64,000 nt of DNA from Aquanectria penicillioides (GCA_003415625.1 PYIU01000002.1:5890001-5954000); one strand, 5' to 3'. Counted from the stretch's first letter, positions 1-13,126 are shown. Notes: generated by a model from the letters alone, not told the origin. Numbers and translations are program-made.

Positions 1-1053
1 AAAAACTATAATAAAGGCTATTAAGCTATTAATAAAAAGGTATAATAATATAAAGTTTTAATAAAGCCTAATTAATCTTTATTAAAAATTAAAGTTCTTA
101 ACTTTAAAGAAGCTATAAAGAGTCTAAAGTTATATTAATAACTTTTACTATATTATAAATAGTATTATTAAAGCTAATAGTAAGCTCTTTAAATACTAAA
201 AAAAGATAAAGTCTATAAATAGTATTAAAAAGGTCTTTTTAAATAAAATGCCTTTTAATATAACTATAAGTAAAAAGGAAAATATTAATCTATTTATAAA
301 ATATAAAAAGATCTTATTAATAAAGCTAAAAGTCTATAGACTTTTTTAAAAAAAAGAAAAACTTTAGTAATAAAAAAGGCATATAAATAAATACTTAATT
401 AAATAAAAAGGATAATTATAAAAAGTTTCTAAAAGCAATAAATGCTTTAACTATAATTAAAAAGGTTATATTATAAAAAATTACTTATTTTTATAGAAAA
501 AGAGTAAAAGCAATAAAAATAAAAGGTTAAAAAAATAGTAATAAAACTACTAAAAAGACTAAAAGAGATTACTCTATATATAGAATTAAGTATGTAAAGT
601 GCTAAAAATATAAAGAAAGCTAAAAATAACTTTAATAATAATAATAATACTATTTTTATATACTATAAAGGCTTAAAAGTAAGAAAGTTCTTTAATAATA
701 CTTTTATAAAATTATTAATAAAAAGGGCAACTATAATAGTGATTTTTAGCCTATTAAAATAGTAATTATATAGTCTTCTTAATATTAATATTAATACTAT
801 ACTAAAGATAAAGGCAAATAGTAACTTTATTATTATTGTAATATTTATAGAATTAAGGCTTATTAACTATAAAGACTATTAGCTTTAGAATTTAAAAGCT
901 AATATATATACTATTAATAACTTTAAATAGTTTAAAGAAAATAAATAATATAAACTTAATAAAATAATACTAATTTTTATAGATAAAAGCACTATATATT
1001 TTATAGCTATAAAAATAATAGTAATTATATTATTTATAAAAAGAAAAAGAATA

Positions 1054-1692
1054 ATATTGGATTAAAGACCTATAGTCTAAAATAGCTAGTTGTACTGTAA
1101 TATAAATAAGGCAACCTTATACTTTTGCTGCAGTTAGCTATTCAATAATTAACAGTTAGATATACACTTAGCGCCCAATTAGGAAGGTTGCAGGTTCAAT
1201 TCCTGCCTTCACGCACTTAATAACCCAATTAAATATAAGAACCAAATAGCCTAAAGGAGCATAATCTTTAGGTCCAGCAGTATAATTAGTCCAGCTAGAC
1301 CCCTATAGGTCCTAACTAAAAGGGCATATTAGATTAGAGATCTATAGTTTAGAATAGCTAATTATACTATAATATAAATAAAGCAATCTTATACTTTTAC
1401 TGCAATTAGCTATTTAATAATTAATAGTTAGATATATACTTAGCGCTAAATTAAAAAGGTTATAGGTTTAATTTCTGCCTTTATGCACTTAATAATTTAA
1501 TTAAATATAAAAATTAAATAGCCTAAAGAAATATAATTTTTAGGTCTAGTAGTATAATTAGTTTAGCTAAACTCCTATAGGCCTTAGCTAAAAAGATATA
1601 TTAGATTAAAGACCTATAGTTTAAAGTAGCTAGTTATACTATAATATAAATAAAGCAATCTTATACTTTTATTGCAATTAGCTATTTAATAA
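1054..1692 (+). repeat. 272-bp tandem repeat, 2.3 units, inserted in copia copy 1
   Basis: Unit 1 starts near 1059, unit 2 near 1331 and partial unit 3 near 1603, and matching positions recur every 272 bp. The array interrupts copia copy 1: the flanks join cleanly when compared with 55700-55740 of the second copia copy. Unit 1 keeps many C and G bases that are T and A in units 2 and 3, so the units were mutated very unequally. Unit 1 also carries a tRNA-like T-arm (see 1190-1206). This could be a dimeric tRNA-derived retroposon or a tandemly duplicated insertion. No target duplication is clear. Confidence 0.8.
1190..1206 (+). promoter_or_regulatory. tRNA-like T-arm / Pol III B-box motif
   Basis: GCAGG-TTCAATT-CCTGC forms a perfect 5-bp stem with a 7-base loop, as in a tRNA T-arm, and overlaps a Pol III B-box consensus. 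A possible 5-bp anticodon-like stem (CTTAG/TTAGG) lies upstream around 1168-1184. No matching acceptor 5' strand or clean D-arm is visible, so this is not a tRNA gene. The same site in unit 2 is degraded by C-to-T and G-to-A changes. Confidence 0.5.
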
Positions 1693-2540
1693 ATAAAAAC
1701 TATAATACTTAAAAATATAATTTTTATTAAAGATTTTTTATTAAATATAATCTTTAATAAAAAAGTTTATTTTTTTAATAGCTATATAATTAAAAATAAA
1801 ATCTTTAATAATAATAATAAGATCTTTATAACTTTTAATATCCTTAATTAAAAGTTTTTACTTAAAGCAATAAAAAGTATAATAAATTATTACTTTACTT
1901 TTAAAATAATACTAATATAAATAGAATAGTTTAAAATAAAAATATAGTATTAAAGACTTATTTATATAGATTAAAAGGCCCTTAATTATATATTTAAAGT
2001 TATAAAAAGTAGGCTTAATAATTATAAATTATTTAATATATTCTATAGAAATTATAAGCTTATTAAAAGTATAAAGTTTTTATTAAAAATACTATAAAAT
2101 AAAGTAAATTATATACTTAACCCTTTTTATATAGACCTTATAGAGTTAAATCTATATATATATAATAAAGAGAGATATTTTAAGCTTATAATTAATAGTA
2201 AAAGCTATTACTTTTATAGTAAATTACTTAAAAAGAAAGGCAATATTACTCCTTTAATAAAAGAAGATCCATAAGTATTTAAAACTATTATAGTTTATAG
2301 TTTGCCCTAAAAGATCTAGTTTAATAGTTGCTATAAATTTATATATAAAAAGATTAATAGACTTTTCAATAAATAAAAATCTCTATAATTATTATATTAC
2401 TTTATAGCTATAAATAAAATAGCTTTATTAAATAAAGAAACTATATAATATAAAAAAAAGCAAATAATATAATAATAGCAATAAATATTCTTTTTAAACT
2501 ATAAAAAAATATTTTTATAATTATATATATTATTAATATT

Positions 2541-2652
2541 TATTTATTTATTTATACTTTATAGACCTATAAAGTAAATAGTGCTTTTATATTATATAAA
2601 TAAATAAAAAACTATACTAATAAAATAAAAACCTTTATTTAATATAATAATA
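2541..2652 (-). mobile_element. Reversed LINE/SINE 3' tail fragment
   Basis: Reads as the reverse complement of the tail found at 13644-13742 and 47721-47831. It starts with (TTTA)n at 2541-2555, then the palindromic motif near 2557-2577, then the reverse of the AAAGGTTTTTA start of the tail. It lies head-on against the SINE that follows. It is most simply a very short, 5'-truncated retroposed copy on the minus strand. Confidence 0.6.
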
Positions 2653-2660
2653 GGCTTAAT

Positions 2661-3217
2661 CCCCCTATAGTAAAGTGAATACTGCCTAAAAGCCCTTAAA
2701 GTAAAGAGAGTGAGTTTAAATCTTACTAAAGCACCTCTTTTTACTTGCTTAAGATTAATCCACTTAAGTAAGGCAAGGGGAACTTAAAAGCAGCCTAGCC
2801 TATAGCTAGTAGCAAAAAACTTAGCCACTTTTAGAGCGTTATTCCAGCAAGCCTAATTTATAATAGTAAGGCTATAGATTTAGATAGGGCCTATAAAAGC
2901 CTAGCCCTATAGCTCTTAAATAAATTTAGGCTATAATTAAAGCATAAGATCTTTAATAGTCTCTTTAGCTATAAATCTTAAGTATAATAATATACTATTT
3001 CTATAGGGCTAATTAATAGTATAATTATTATAAGTAAAAGCAAAAAAAAAGGTAATTAATATATATTAAACTATAAAAGGTATAATTAATATTTAATTAA
3101 TTAATTTTAATTTATAAAGATAAATAAAGAGCTAATAAATAAGAGATATAAAGGTTTTTATTTAATATTTTATATATATAGTTTTTTCTTTATTAAAAAT
3201 AATATAAAAGTATTGTG
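2661..3217 (+). mobile_element. tRNA-derived SINE, copy 1 (RIP-degraded)
   Basis: Homologous over its length to 47235-47831, where the tRNA-like head is much better preserved. Here the head (2661-2735) has lost most CpA and CpG but keeps the same spacing. The body reads through a conserved stretch near 2770-2830 and ends in the start of the shared LINE/SINE tail (from about 3150). The tail is cut at 3217, where repeat family D begins, so no terminal (TAAA)n or target duplication is seen. Confidence 0.75.
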
Positions 3218-3319
3218 CTCTTTAAAGAACTTATTCTAAAAGAGACCTATACTCTTTAAAGAACTTGTTCTAAAAGAGATCTATACTCTTTAAAGAACTT
3301 GTTCTAAAAGAGACCTATT
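3218..3319 (+). repeat. Three tandem 34-bp hairpin units at the D boundary
   Basis: Three head-to-tail copies at 3218-3251, 3252-3285 and 3286-3319. Each unit holds a near-palindrome: CTCTTTAAAGAAC, a short spacer, then GTTCTAAAAGAG. Family D copy 2 has a single unit at 61185-61218. The position at the left edge of both D copies suggests an element terminus or a recombination site rather than random low complexity. Confidence 0.85.
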
Positions 3320-5280
3320 TAGCGCTAGCTTTAATTACCTTACTTACCCCCCCCCTCTCTCCCTCTCCCTCTTTATATATATATATATATATGCATACAT
3401 TATTATAAGGCTATAGTTAGTTAATCGATTAATTAATTAAATAGTTATAGGCTAAAGTTATAGGCTAAGAATAAAAAATTATATATAAGTTATATAAATA
3501 TTATATAATAAAAAGTATAAATATTATATAATTTTTATATAACTTTATATAATTTAACTTTTCCTTTATCTATTTAATTAATTATTATAGGGTCTTAACT
3601 CTTAAAAAGGTATTTAAAACTAAATTATATAATAGGCCTTTTAAAGAGTTTATATATATATAATATTATATAATATAAATAGTAAACCTTTTGCCTTTTA
3701 AAATAGATAATCTTTATTTTAATAAATAATAAATATTAAGCTACTTTTAGTATTAAGCTAAGGGTTTTAATAGATAAATATATATAATAGCTTATTATAA
3801 TATTTTTATTTTACTTTTTTAATTATTATAAAAATTAATTACTTAACTTATATAAAGTAATTTAAATTATTTTATTTAATTGCCTTTTTTAATACTTTAT
3901 ACTTATAGCTTTCTATAGTTTTAGCTCCTTACTTTATATTTTATATATATATTTAGCTTTAATAACTAAAAAAGAAAAAGAAAAAAAGACCCTTAAATTC
4001 TATATAGTATATAGTTTAAATAATATAAAAAACTATAATCCTTTTATAATAAATTTTAAATAAATATAAAAGCTATTCTATAATAATTATCTTTATATCC
4101 TTTATATTATCTATACTATTATTACTACTATTAATAGCAATAATAGTAATAGCAATAATTATTTTATAGCTTAATTAGCCTATTTATTACTTTAATATAT
4201 AGATTTAATTTATTATTTTTTTATTTAATTAATTAAGCTTAATTTTAGCCTTTATTATATTTTATAGAATTGCATTATTAATTATATTCTTTTTTCTTAT
4301 TTTTACTAGCAATATAATATTATTTAGCAATTAGTATTGCAATAGCTATATATATAAGCTATAAGGATTATATCTTAATTATATTATAGTGCTAATTCCT
4401 CTCTTTTTACTATTATCTTTACCTAAAACTATATAGCTATTATAAAGCTTAAAACTAGCCTTAATTAATATTTAACTTTATACTTTATAGTTAATATAAA
4501 TAAAGGCAGTAATATAAAGTAAACCCCTTTATAATATTTTATGCTTTTATTATAGCTACTTCTTTACTATTAGGTTAATTCTTTTATTTAATAGTATTAG
4601 TATTAATATACCTTTAAGTAAGCCTATAAAATTATAGCCCTTTATTAAATCTATTAATAGTATAATAGCTATTAAAGGGCTAAAGTAAATAATAATATTA
4701 TTTAATATTTATTAGCTATAATACTTTAAATTAATTATAATATAAATAGCTATATAGCTTATACTATTAATTACCTTAAGGCTTTAATGCTTATTCTTTA
4801 TTATTACTATTAATATATTAAAAATATATATAAATATAGCTAATATAAAGATTTTATTATTATTGCTTAAACTTAAGATTATAATTATTTTTATTTATAT
4901 AGAATAATTATAGCTACTTTTTATTTAAGTATATTTAAATAGAAAGATATATAATAGCTTTTATATATACCTTTAGAAAGCTAAGGCTGCCTTTATATTA
5001 AGGTTTTAATAGTTTTAATTTAATAATATAATTATAGAGATATTTATTTTTTATAAGATTTTATACCTTAATTAAAAGCAATAGCTATTAAATATATTAA
5101 TATTAATGTAATTTTAAGTTTCTATATAAATGCAATACAATAAGGCAAATAGCTTAAGGTTCTTAGCAATATAGACCTACTCTTTAAATATTACTATTAT
5201 TATAAACTTCTTTTATAATATATATACTTTATTATAATTCTATTTATATAGATTTTTATTTTAGTTTTATAGAAATTTAT

Positions 5281-6053
5281 TGCTATTTAATAAAAATATT
5301 TTATTTATAATTAGCCTAAATTAATAGAAATTACTATAAAATAAAATAATAAAGATGCCTTTAAAGCTTTTATTAAGGCATTTAATTAAATAGTAAAGCT
5401 TATTATTAATTTTTAGCAATATATTAGCCTTAAATATATTAACTTTATTAATAATAAGCATTTATTTATCTCTTTATAATGCCTATATAGATTTGCTTAT
5501 TATCTATTATTAGCTAATTAACCCCTTACTTATTATACTATAGTTTTACTATAATAATAATAAGGACTTATTAATAGTAAGGCTATAAGCTAAATAAATA
5601 GTAATACTATTAATATTTATTATTACTATATTTAATATAGTAATTACTAATAGCTAATATAGTATATTTTACTTAATAAAAAGCTTTATTATTGCCTTAA
5701 TTACTTAAGACTTGCCTATATTGCCTTTACTATTAAGAAATTAATATAATTGCTAAAGGCATTTATTCCCCTTAATATTAAAACTACTAATAGTATTATT
5801 ATTACTTTTTATAAACTAAATATATTAATAGATTAATAAAAAGGTAATAGCTTATTGCTTATTAAGTATAAACTATAAAGCAATATCTATTTTAAAGGTT
5901 ATAATTATAAATATAAATATTTATTTAACTATAACTATAGAACTATATAATAATAATAATGCTATTTCTTTTATTACTTTTATTACTATTTTAATGCATT
6001 TTTCTTTTTTTTCTTTTTCTTTATTTACCTTTTATATACCTTAAATCTAATGC
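5281..6053 (+). pseudogene. Unidentified D-family protein relic
   Basis: One plus-strand frame reads protein-like with stops almost only of the TAA/TAG type that RIP makes from Gln, Trp or Arg codons. The clearest part is at 5348-5398 (NKDAFKAFIKAFN, stop, IVK), an amphipathic helix-like stretch. Further on come a Lys/Tyr/Asn-rich segment near 5880-5950 and a Phe/Tyr-rich run near 5960-6030. The same frame is present in copy 2. I recognise no catalytic motif. The opposite strand has a similar number of stops, so the coding strand is a judgement. Confidence 0.35.
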
Positions 6054-7098
6054 TTTATTGCTTTTAATAGCCTTAACTATTAAGCCTTAATAGCTATAAT
6101 TTTACTTAAACTAAATATTTAAATCTAGCTACTATTAGCATTACTATTTTCTATAAATATTAAATCTTCTTTTTCTTTTTCTTTTTATTGCTTAATGCCT
6201 TTCCTTAAATCTTTACTTTTCTTTTCCCTTTCTATTATACCTTAAAGCCTAATAAAATTATAAAGCATTAAAGCTAGCTCCTTTAATTCTATTATAATTT
6301 AATTGCTATTAGCTATTACTTAAATAATATTAATAAAATATATAATTTAGCTAAAATTATTATTTTAAAATCTATTAATATTATTATTATTATTACTATT
6401 ATTTTTATTATAATAGTTTTTATTTCTTTTATATAATTTATTACTATTTATAGCTATTTTAATATCCCTTAATATAAATGCCTATTACTATATATTCTTT
6501 TAAGTATTTTAGGCTAATTGCTTTAATAATTAAATATTATTTATAAAAAAGAAGATCTATTTTAATATATTTTATTTTTATTTATTTTAAATAGCAATTA
6601 TATTTATATTGCCTAATAATAATTTAAATATAAAGTAATACTATAGTATAAAAAGGCTAAAGTATTAAACTATTAGCTTAAAAAATTCCTTAAATATTAA
6701 TATTAATTAATTAATTAATTAATTAATTAAGCTTTAAAAATAAAGGCATTATATAATAATTCTCTCTTTATAGTATATTAAGTATAATAAAATATATTTT
6801 AGCTTACTTTTAGTAATATTGCTTTTTATTTTATTCCTTTTTATTAATAAAGTTTAGGCTAAAGTAGCCTTTAATAAATATAATTAAATACATTTTGCAT
6901 TAATATAAAAACTATATTTATTTATTTAAAAAAGGGCATTTAAGCTTAAAAGAAATACTAAAGTCTTTAATGCTATAATATAACTTTTTATATTAAATAT
7001 AAATAAAAGTAATATAATTATATAAATAAATATCTTAAAAGACCTTTTTATAGTATAGATATATATTTAAAGCTATAATCTTCTTTCTTTATTTTTTA

Positions 7099-7112
7099 AT
7101 ATAAATATTAAT
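7099..7112. repeat. Target-site duplication, left copy, LINE A
   Basis: AATATAAATATTAA here recurs at 13742-13755, directly after the (TAAA)n tail of the LINE. This is the expected product of target-primed reverse transcription. Both flanks are AT-rich, but a 14-base match exactly at the two element ends is unlikely to be chance. Confidence 0.8.
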
Positions 7113-7169
7113 ACACAACTCTACCCTTAGACTCACAACTACTTGCAGCCATCCTAAACCACCTTTAAA

Positions 7170-8400
7170 ATGTCTAAAACCACAATCAATCGATTCCTTA
7201 TGCTAGGCTACCCCTAAATACAATAGTGCATTAAGAGCATAGCGCTAATACTATAGCCCTTTTAATAGTTATTAATTTAAAAAGATATAGCATTAAAAAT
7301 AGCTAATATAACTCCCTTTTTACTACTAGCTAATATAGTAGTATACCTAAAATAAATAAAATAATAGAAGCTAGTAAAAGCTTTATAATTAATAAAGATA
7401 AAGAAGCCTATAAAGCTATTATTAAGATTATTTTATTTTACTTTCTTAAAGCAGTTTAAAAGGTATTTTAAACCTATATTAATATATATAAAATATACTT
7501 CTACCCCCCTTTAAGACTAATATAACCCCTAAAGAAAGACTTACTAATAAAATTATTACTACTATAATAATTGCTATTATTATAGCAGTAATAGCTGCTT
7601 TAGCTAACTTAAGCCTTTCTTTTTTTTAGCTAATATAATAGTCTTATATATTAGTCCTTTTATATAGCCTTATACCTATAAATACTAAAATTAATAAGTG
7701 CATAATGTATAGCTGCATTAAGCATAAAGTTACTATTTGCACTAAAGATACCCTTAAGGATATTAAAAACTGCACTTTAATAGAAACTATATAAATAGTA
7801 AATTAAACTTATAGTAATTTTTATATAATTGCAGTATACTGCCTCCTTAATAGAAATATAGTTCTTACTTTCTTTACCTTAAAATAGGCTAAAGCTTTCT
7901 ATAAGAAAGGATAAATAGCTATTGCATTTAAAAATAATGCCCTTTTAGCTTTTTTAATCTTTATTATTTTAGTAAAAAGAATTTAAATTAAATCTATCTT
8001 TAATAATATAAATAAACTTATTAAAACTATTAATAATGCTAATACTTTAAGAGTTAGTAAGGTAAAGCCTATTTAAGCCTAAAATAGTATTATAATAAAA
8101 ATAAACTTAATTTTTTATATTCTATTAATTAAAGAAGCTAATAGCCTATATAATAATAGGCTACTTTTTAATATTAAACTCTATAATTATAAACCCTTTA
8201 ATAAAGGACTAAAACTTACTTAATGCTTTTAATGCTATAAGTATAGCTATATTGCAAGAAATTGCTAATTTACTTTAATCTATAGCTAATGCAATAGCTT
8301 AATGTATAATAATTGCTTTATTAAAAAGGAAGAAATCCTTTATTATTACACTTTATACTATAAAGACTATTTAGCCTAAAGCTATATCTATTTTATAGTA
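7170..8400 (+). pseudogene. LINE ORF1 (gag-like, zinc knuckle) relic, copy A
   Basis: The likely start is the ATG at 7170 (MSKTTINRFLMLGYP then a stop), inside the preserved 5' end. Downstream, at 8224-8265, the frame reads CFQCYKYSYIARNC with one stop at the Q position. This is a CX2CX4HX4C zinc knuckle in which the His codon (CAT) has become TAT (Tyr), the change RIP makes. The knuckle is one base out of frame with the ATG, so at least one indel lies between. A zinc-knuckle ORF1 protein would bind the element RNA in a ribonucleoprotein particle. Numerous in-frame stops rule out function. Confidence 0.75.
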
Positions 8401-8639
8401 GAAAAGCATTAAATCTATATAAAAGAAGGATACTATAAATAACTAATAAAATATAAAAAATGCACTTTAATATAGTAAAATATTCTTTATATATAATAGA
8501 ATAGCTTCTTTAGAAACCCCCTTTTTATAGCTTTCCCCTTTATTAAAAGAATTAGTTAACTTTTAGGCTTTATAAATAAATAATATTATACTTTATTTAA
8601 TGCTTTCTCTTTCTTTAGTGCTTATACTTTATTGTTACT

Positions 8640-11310
8640 ATCTATTAAATTAACCCCTTTATTTATATTTAATTAATATAAATTCTATTTTAAAATATAT
8701 ACTACTGCCTTAAATTAATCTATTAAGTACTATATACTTATAATAAATATAATATAATTATACTTTTAGAATTAATTAAAAATTAAGGGATTAATACTTT
8801 AGTAAACCCTAAAAGATTAAATTATACTATAATTTATTACTTAAGCTATATAGCTCTTTATATATATAAATAATATAGATTGGAAACTTAAATCTATTAA
8901 ATTAAAGAAGATTAAGCTAATATTAATTTTAATTATTACTATATAAAAATAATTATAGTATATAACCCTTTAAAAGGTAAGGGAAACTTAAAAGCAATAT
9001 ATATTTTAGTTAGCCTTACTTTAGCCCCCTAAATAATTATAGTTAAAGACTTTAATCTATATTACTTAATTTAAGATTGCTATAGTAAAACCACTTTATA
9101 TAGCCTAACCTTTTTAATAGAGATGTAATAGCTAAATATAGCCCTAATAACTCTTTATAGAATAGTAATTTAAGAAATAAATAATACTAAAAATAGCACT
9201 TTTAATTTAATTTAGGCCTTAAAGAATAGCTATACTATTTATTTAGGCCCTAATTATAATTTAAATGGCTTTAATTATATCTTATAGTAAATATATATTA
9301 AGCTCTCTATAGATATACTGCTTTCTCTTTTATTAAACCTTTAGCTTATAGCATTTAACTAATATATAATAAACTTTAAGAAGGCTAAACTTAAAGTATA
9401 AATTACCTTTTGCTAGACTTTTAGTAAAATAACCTTTATATAATAGTTAAAATAGGCAGTTAAATAGCTAACCTAAAGACTATATTAAATTGCTTAATAT
9501 ACTATTTTAATATAGAAGTGATTTAAGCTTAATTGCAATAACTAATAGAACTAGCCTATTATAAAGGCTATCTATTAACTTAAATAAGCATAAAGATATA
9601 TATAATGCAATAATATAATAGCTAATTAACTAAAACTATAAAAAGTAGGCAATAAATAGAAGGCTTATATAGTTAAGGCTAGGTAAATAGCTTAATGTAA
9701 TACTCTATTTAAAGCTAAAATAGAGAAAGGTATAGGCAGCTAAAAGAAACTTTAGAATTTAAAAAAATAGGCATAACTTTAAAGCAGTATTGCCCTAGCT
9801 CTATTATAGCTCCTTTCCCTTAACTGCCTTAAGTAAGATTCCTTAGCTATAAGCTATATTAAAAAGGCAATTATATTAATAAAATGCTTTTTCTTTAAAC
9901 TTTAGGTAAATAACTAAAATATTAAATCTATTATAATAAACCTTATAATATAATTTATAGATATAGACTAAATACTATAAAATGCTAAGGACTTAATATA
10001 GAATTGCATTAAACTTTATAAATTAATATACTTACTCTTTAAAATCTAATTATAGAAAGCTTTTAGTAGTAATAGATTTTCTATTAGCTTCCTTAAAGTA
10101 TATAATAAGCCCTTTCTAAAAGCCCTTACTACTATTATTAATATAAGTATTGCATTTAGGCACTTTTTGTATTACTTTTATTATATAATTATTACTATTA
10201 TTTTTAAATTAAATAAAATAATAGCCTAAAAATATATAGTATTTAAATAAAGATCTATCTTTCTTTTTAGCATTATTAATAAAGTAATAAAGTTAATAAT
10301 AGCCTAATAAATAGTAGTAATAGCTAAAAACTTAAATATACTTTTTAATAATTAAATAGAAAATAGGCCTTAAAGGTCTATTAAGCTTGCCCTTATAGTT
10401 ATAGTAAAAGTAATATATATAGTATAGGCCTATAGTAAAATAGTATTGCTTTTTTAATTAAACTTTACTATAGCCTTTAATTTAATTAACTATAAAAGGC
10501 TTATTGCTACTCTCTATAATTAAGGCTATTTATAATAATTATTAGTTTAGCTTTTTAGCTATTTATTTAAGCATTTAATATACTTTTAGTTTAATAGTAA
10601 GTCCTTTAAACCCTATAGTATTAAAGCTAAAGTTCTATAGAGATTATTGCTTTTCTTTATTCTTTTTATTCTATTTATATTAAGGCTTTATATAGTGCTT
10701 AATAAAGTCCCTAAAATTATAGTAATTAAATTTATTAATAATATAAATATATTTATATTTAAAAGAAATATAATAAAGACTTAAGCTTAACTTAAAACTA
10801 TATAGATAGTATATATATTTTAGGCCTTTATTAATAGTATAACCTTTAAATCTATTAAGGCCTAACTCCTTTATTTCTTTTGCTAATACTAAAAGCATTA
10901 AGTTTAATTAACCCTTATCTATAATATAATTTAATTATAGGAATTATACTATTTTTTTAGATTATAGCTATATAGAAAACTGCTTTAAAGCCTATATATC
11001 TTTAAGCTTAAGGGAAAACTTAAGCGCTAAAGGCAGGCCCTTACTGCCCTTACAGTAAGTATATAAAGAGTAAACCTTAAGGCTGCCTATATAATATATA
11101 TATATATAATTAGATCTATAATTGCCTATAGCGCTAGTATATACTATTCCTTAATAAAAAGGGGCAATAATTTAAAAGGGATTGCTAAAGCCCTATTAAT
11201 TAAATAAACTTAAGCCCTTTATACTATTAAGGAAGGCTATAAAGCTACTTTAATTAAACTATTAAAAAGTAAGCTTAAAATCCCTTTATTAAATATATAC
11301 CTTAATAAAT
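8640..11310 (+). pseudogene. LINE ORF2 (AP endonuclease plus reverse transcriptase) relic, copy A
   Basis: Endonuclease: at 9045-9065 the frame reads KDFNLYY, matching the GDFNLHH active-site block of LINE AP endonucleases after G-to-A change. Reverse transcriptase: 10629-10679 reads KVL, stop, RLLLFFILFILFI, matching the GVPQGSPLSPILF motif. The catalytic block at 10731-10742 reads FINN where FIDD or FVDD is expected, so both catalytic Asp residues have become Asn. Downstream, 11112-11309 reads RSIIAYSASIYYS, then YKATLIKLL, then the IPLLNIYL block typical of fungal LINE ORF2 after the RT. This ORF nicked target DNA and copied the RNA. An RNase H domain is possible further on but I could not confirm it. 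The element is dead in cis. Confidence 0.88.
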
Positions 11311-13126
11311 AATTTGCTTAATTTTAAGGCTAGCTTTAAACTTAAGGCATTAAAAGATTTATTTTTTTTATAATTATATTAGCAATATATTAAATCTATT
11401 ATTATTATTATAATAGCCTTTAGTATAAATTAATATAAAAATATAAAAAGTAATTTATTAATTAGCTTTTTAATAAAAAATATAAAAAAGATTAAAAGTT
11501 AATTAAGGATTAAGTATTAGCTAATTAAAGGCATTAATAGAAATAAGCTAAATATAAATCTTATAAATAGTATATTAATAATAAAATAAAGGCAGCTAAA
11601 ATTTTCTTATTTTATATAAAGAAAAAGACTATTTATTTATATAAAGGACTTAAGAAATATAAAAGCTCTTTATTTATTTAAATGCAAATAAAATGCATTA
11701 AACTTTAGGGTTTCCTTTTTTAAAAAAAGATCCCTAAAGTAAGTATACTTTAATATTAATATAGAAATACTATTAAAATAATTAGCTATATTATACTATA
11801 TTGCCTACTTTATTTAAGCTAAAAGAAAACTCTATTTAATTTACTTTATAATTTCCTTAAGCTTAAGTAATATTTATTTAAAGCCTAAACTATATATTGC
11901 CTTATTAAATAGCTAGCTTACTTATATATTATATTATACTATAAGCTAACTATTAAGCTATACTTAATTTAAAATATATTTATTTTTATATTGCCTTTAC
12001 TTTTTAATAACTTTTTTATTTAAGCGCTTTAACCCCTTTATTAAAAGAAAAGTTAATATACCTAAAAAAACCCCTTTTAAAAGAAAGAAAAAACTAGCCT
12101 ATTATATAAATAATATACTAAAGCCTGCCCTCTTTAATAGCTAAATCTTTACTTTAGCCCTATTTAAACCTTACCTTTATTTATTACTATATTTAATTTA
12201 TATTTACTTACTTTAGTAATATTATTTACTTTAAGTCTATATTCTCTCTAAAAGATATAAGATCTATTTTATTCTTTTTACTATCCCCCTTTTTATTCTT
12301 TTTTTTGCTATTTTTCTCTTTATTCTCTTTATTCTTAAGCCCCCCTACTTCAATCCCCCTTTAGCTCTACTTAAGCTTAAGCTATTACTTAAAGAGTTAT
12401 ATTAAACTTTAGTCTTTATTATTAATATTAGCTAATATAAATCTATACTAAAACTAATATTACTTATTGCTATTATTACTTTTAAGCATTATTTATCTTT
12501 AAGTAGCTTTAGCCCTTTTAATTAAAAAAAGCAATATAGCTATTAAGCTTTTAAAAGCTATAGCTATATAGTTAACTCTATTAATTAGCTTATAGAGCTA
12601 ATTAGCATTAAGATCTATAATTAGGACTATAAGTATAGCTTAAAAGTGCGCTTAAATTGCCTTTCTTTTAGCTTAAATAGCTTTAGCCCTTAATTACTAA
12701 AGCTTTTCTTTTTATAATTTATATTAATATTATATTTATAGCAAAATTAAATTAAGCTATACTTATTATAGCTATCCCTTTCTATAAAGCTACTATTAAT
12801 ATATAGGCATTAGCCTCTATTAAATATAATAGTAGCTTATATAGTTTATATATATAGGCATAAGCTATATAGCTATTAGCCTTAATATTTATTAATAGTT
12901 AGTTTTTTATAGCTATAAAGAATAGAAACTATATATTGGCCTAGTTTTAATATAGACTATTCTCTCTATCTTTTATTATCTATATAATATATATAGAATA
13001 GGGCAGATTCTATACTACCCTTAGGGTTAGCGCAGCACCCTCTACCTTAATGCAGCCAGCTTAATATTTTAGCATCTATTAATATTAGCAAGAATACTAT
13101 TTATAGCTATATTAAATATATACTGC

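Larger units (their letters stand above)
1..2540 (+). mobile_element. Ty1/copia retrotransposon, copy 1, internal fragment (RIP-degraded)
   Basis: Aligns colinearly by eye with 54670-56580 of the complete copia element at 53593-59118. Both share the gag-protease and integrase stretches, for example the segment near 2115-2310, which matches the integrase core at 56146-56343. The window opens inside the element, so no 5' LTR is seen. Homology stops at about 2540, where a (TTTA)n retroelement tail begins, so reverse transcriptase, RNase H and the 3' LTR are missing. The copy is split by a foreign 272-bp tandem repeat at 1054-1692 and homology resumes at 1693. All frames are closed by RIP-type stops, so it cannot be functional. 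Confidence 0.85.
3218..7112 (+). mobile_element. Dispersed repeat family D, copy 1, left part
   Basis: Matches 61181-64000 in the same orientation from the 34-bp unit onward, including the C-rich tract near 3348-3372 and the stretches at 3560-3720, 4500-4760 and 5040-6060. Copy 2 lacks about 85 bp present here near 3770-3860. The copy is interrupted at 7112 by LINE copy A. The sequence beyond that LINE, from 13756, should be its continuation because the same 14 bp flank both sides. The family cannot be named from sequence alone. It is long, repeated and RIP-mutated, so it is probably a transposon. Confidence 0.7.

Noticed and set aside
2541..3217. MITE with terminal inverted repeats (reversed and forward tails facing each other)
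   Set aside because: The same SINE at 47235-47831 has the tail only at its 3' end and a perfect 14-bp target duplication, so the apparent inverted repeat is an adjacent reversed tail fragment.
10680..10898. Minus-strand open frame, with a near-identical one at 38718-38936 on the plus strand
   Set aside because: Both lie antisense to the LINE reverse transcriptase. Their conservation reflects the RT motifs on the other strand (FINN and the GVPQGSPLSPILF block).
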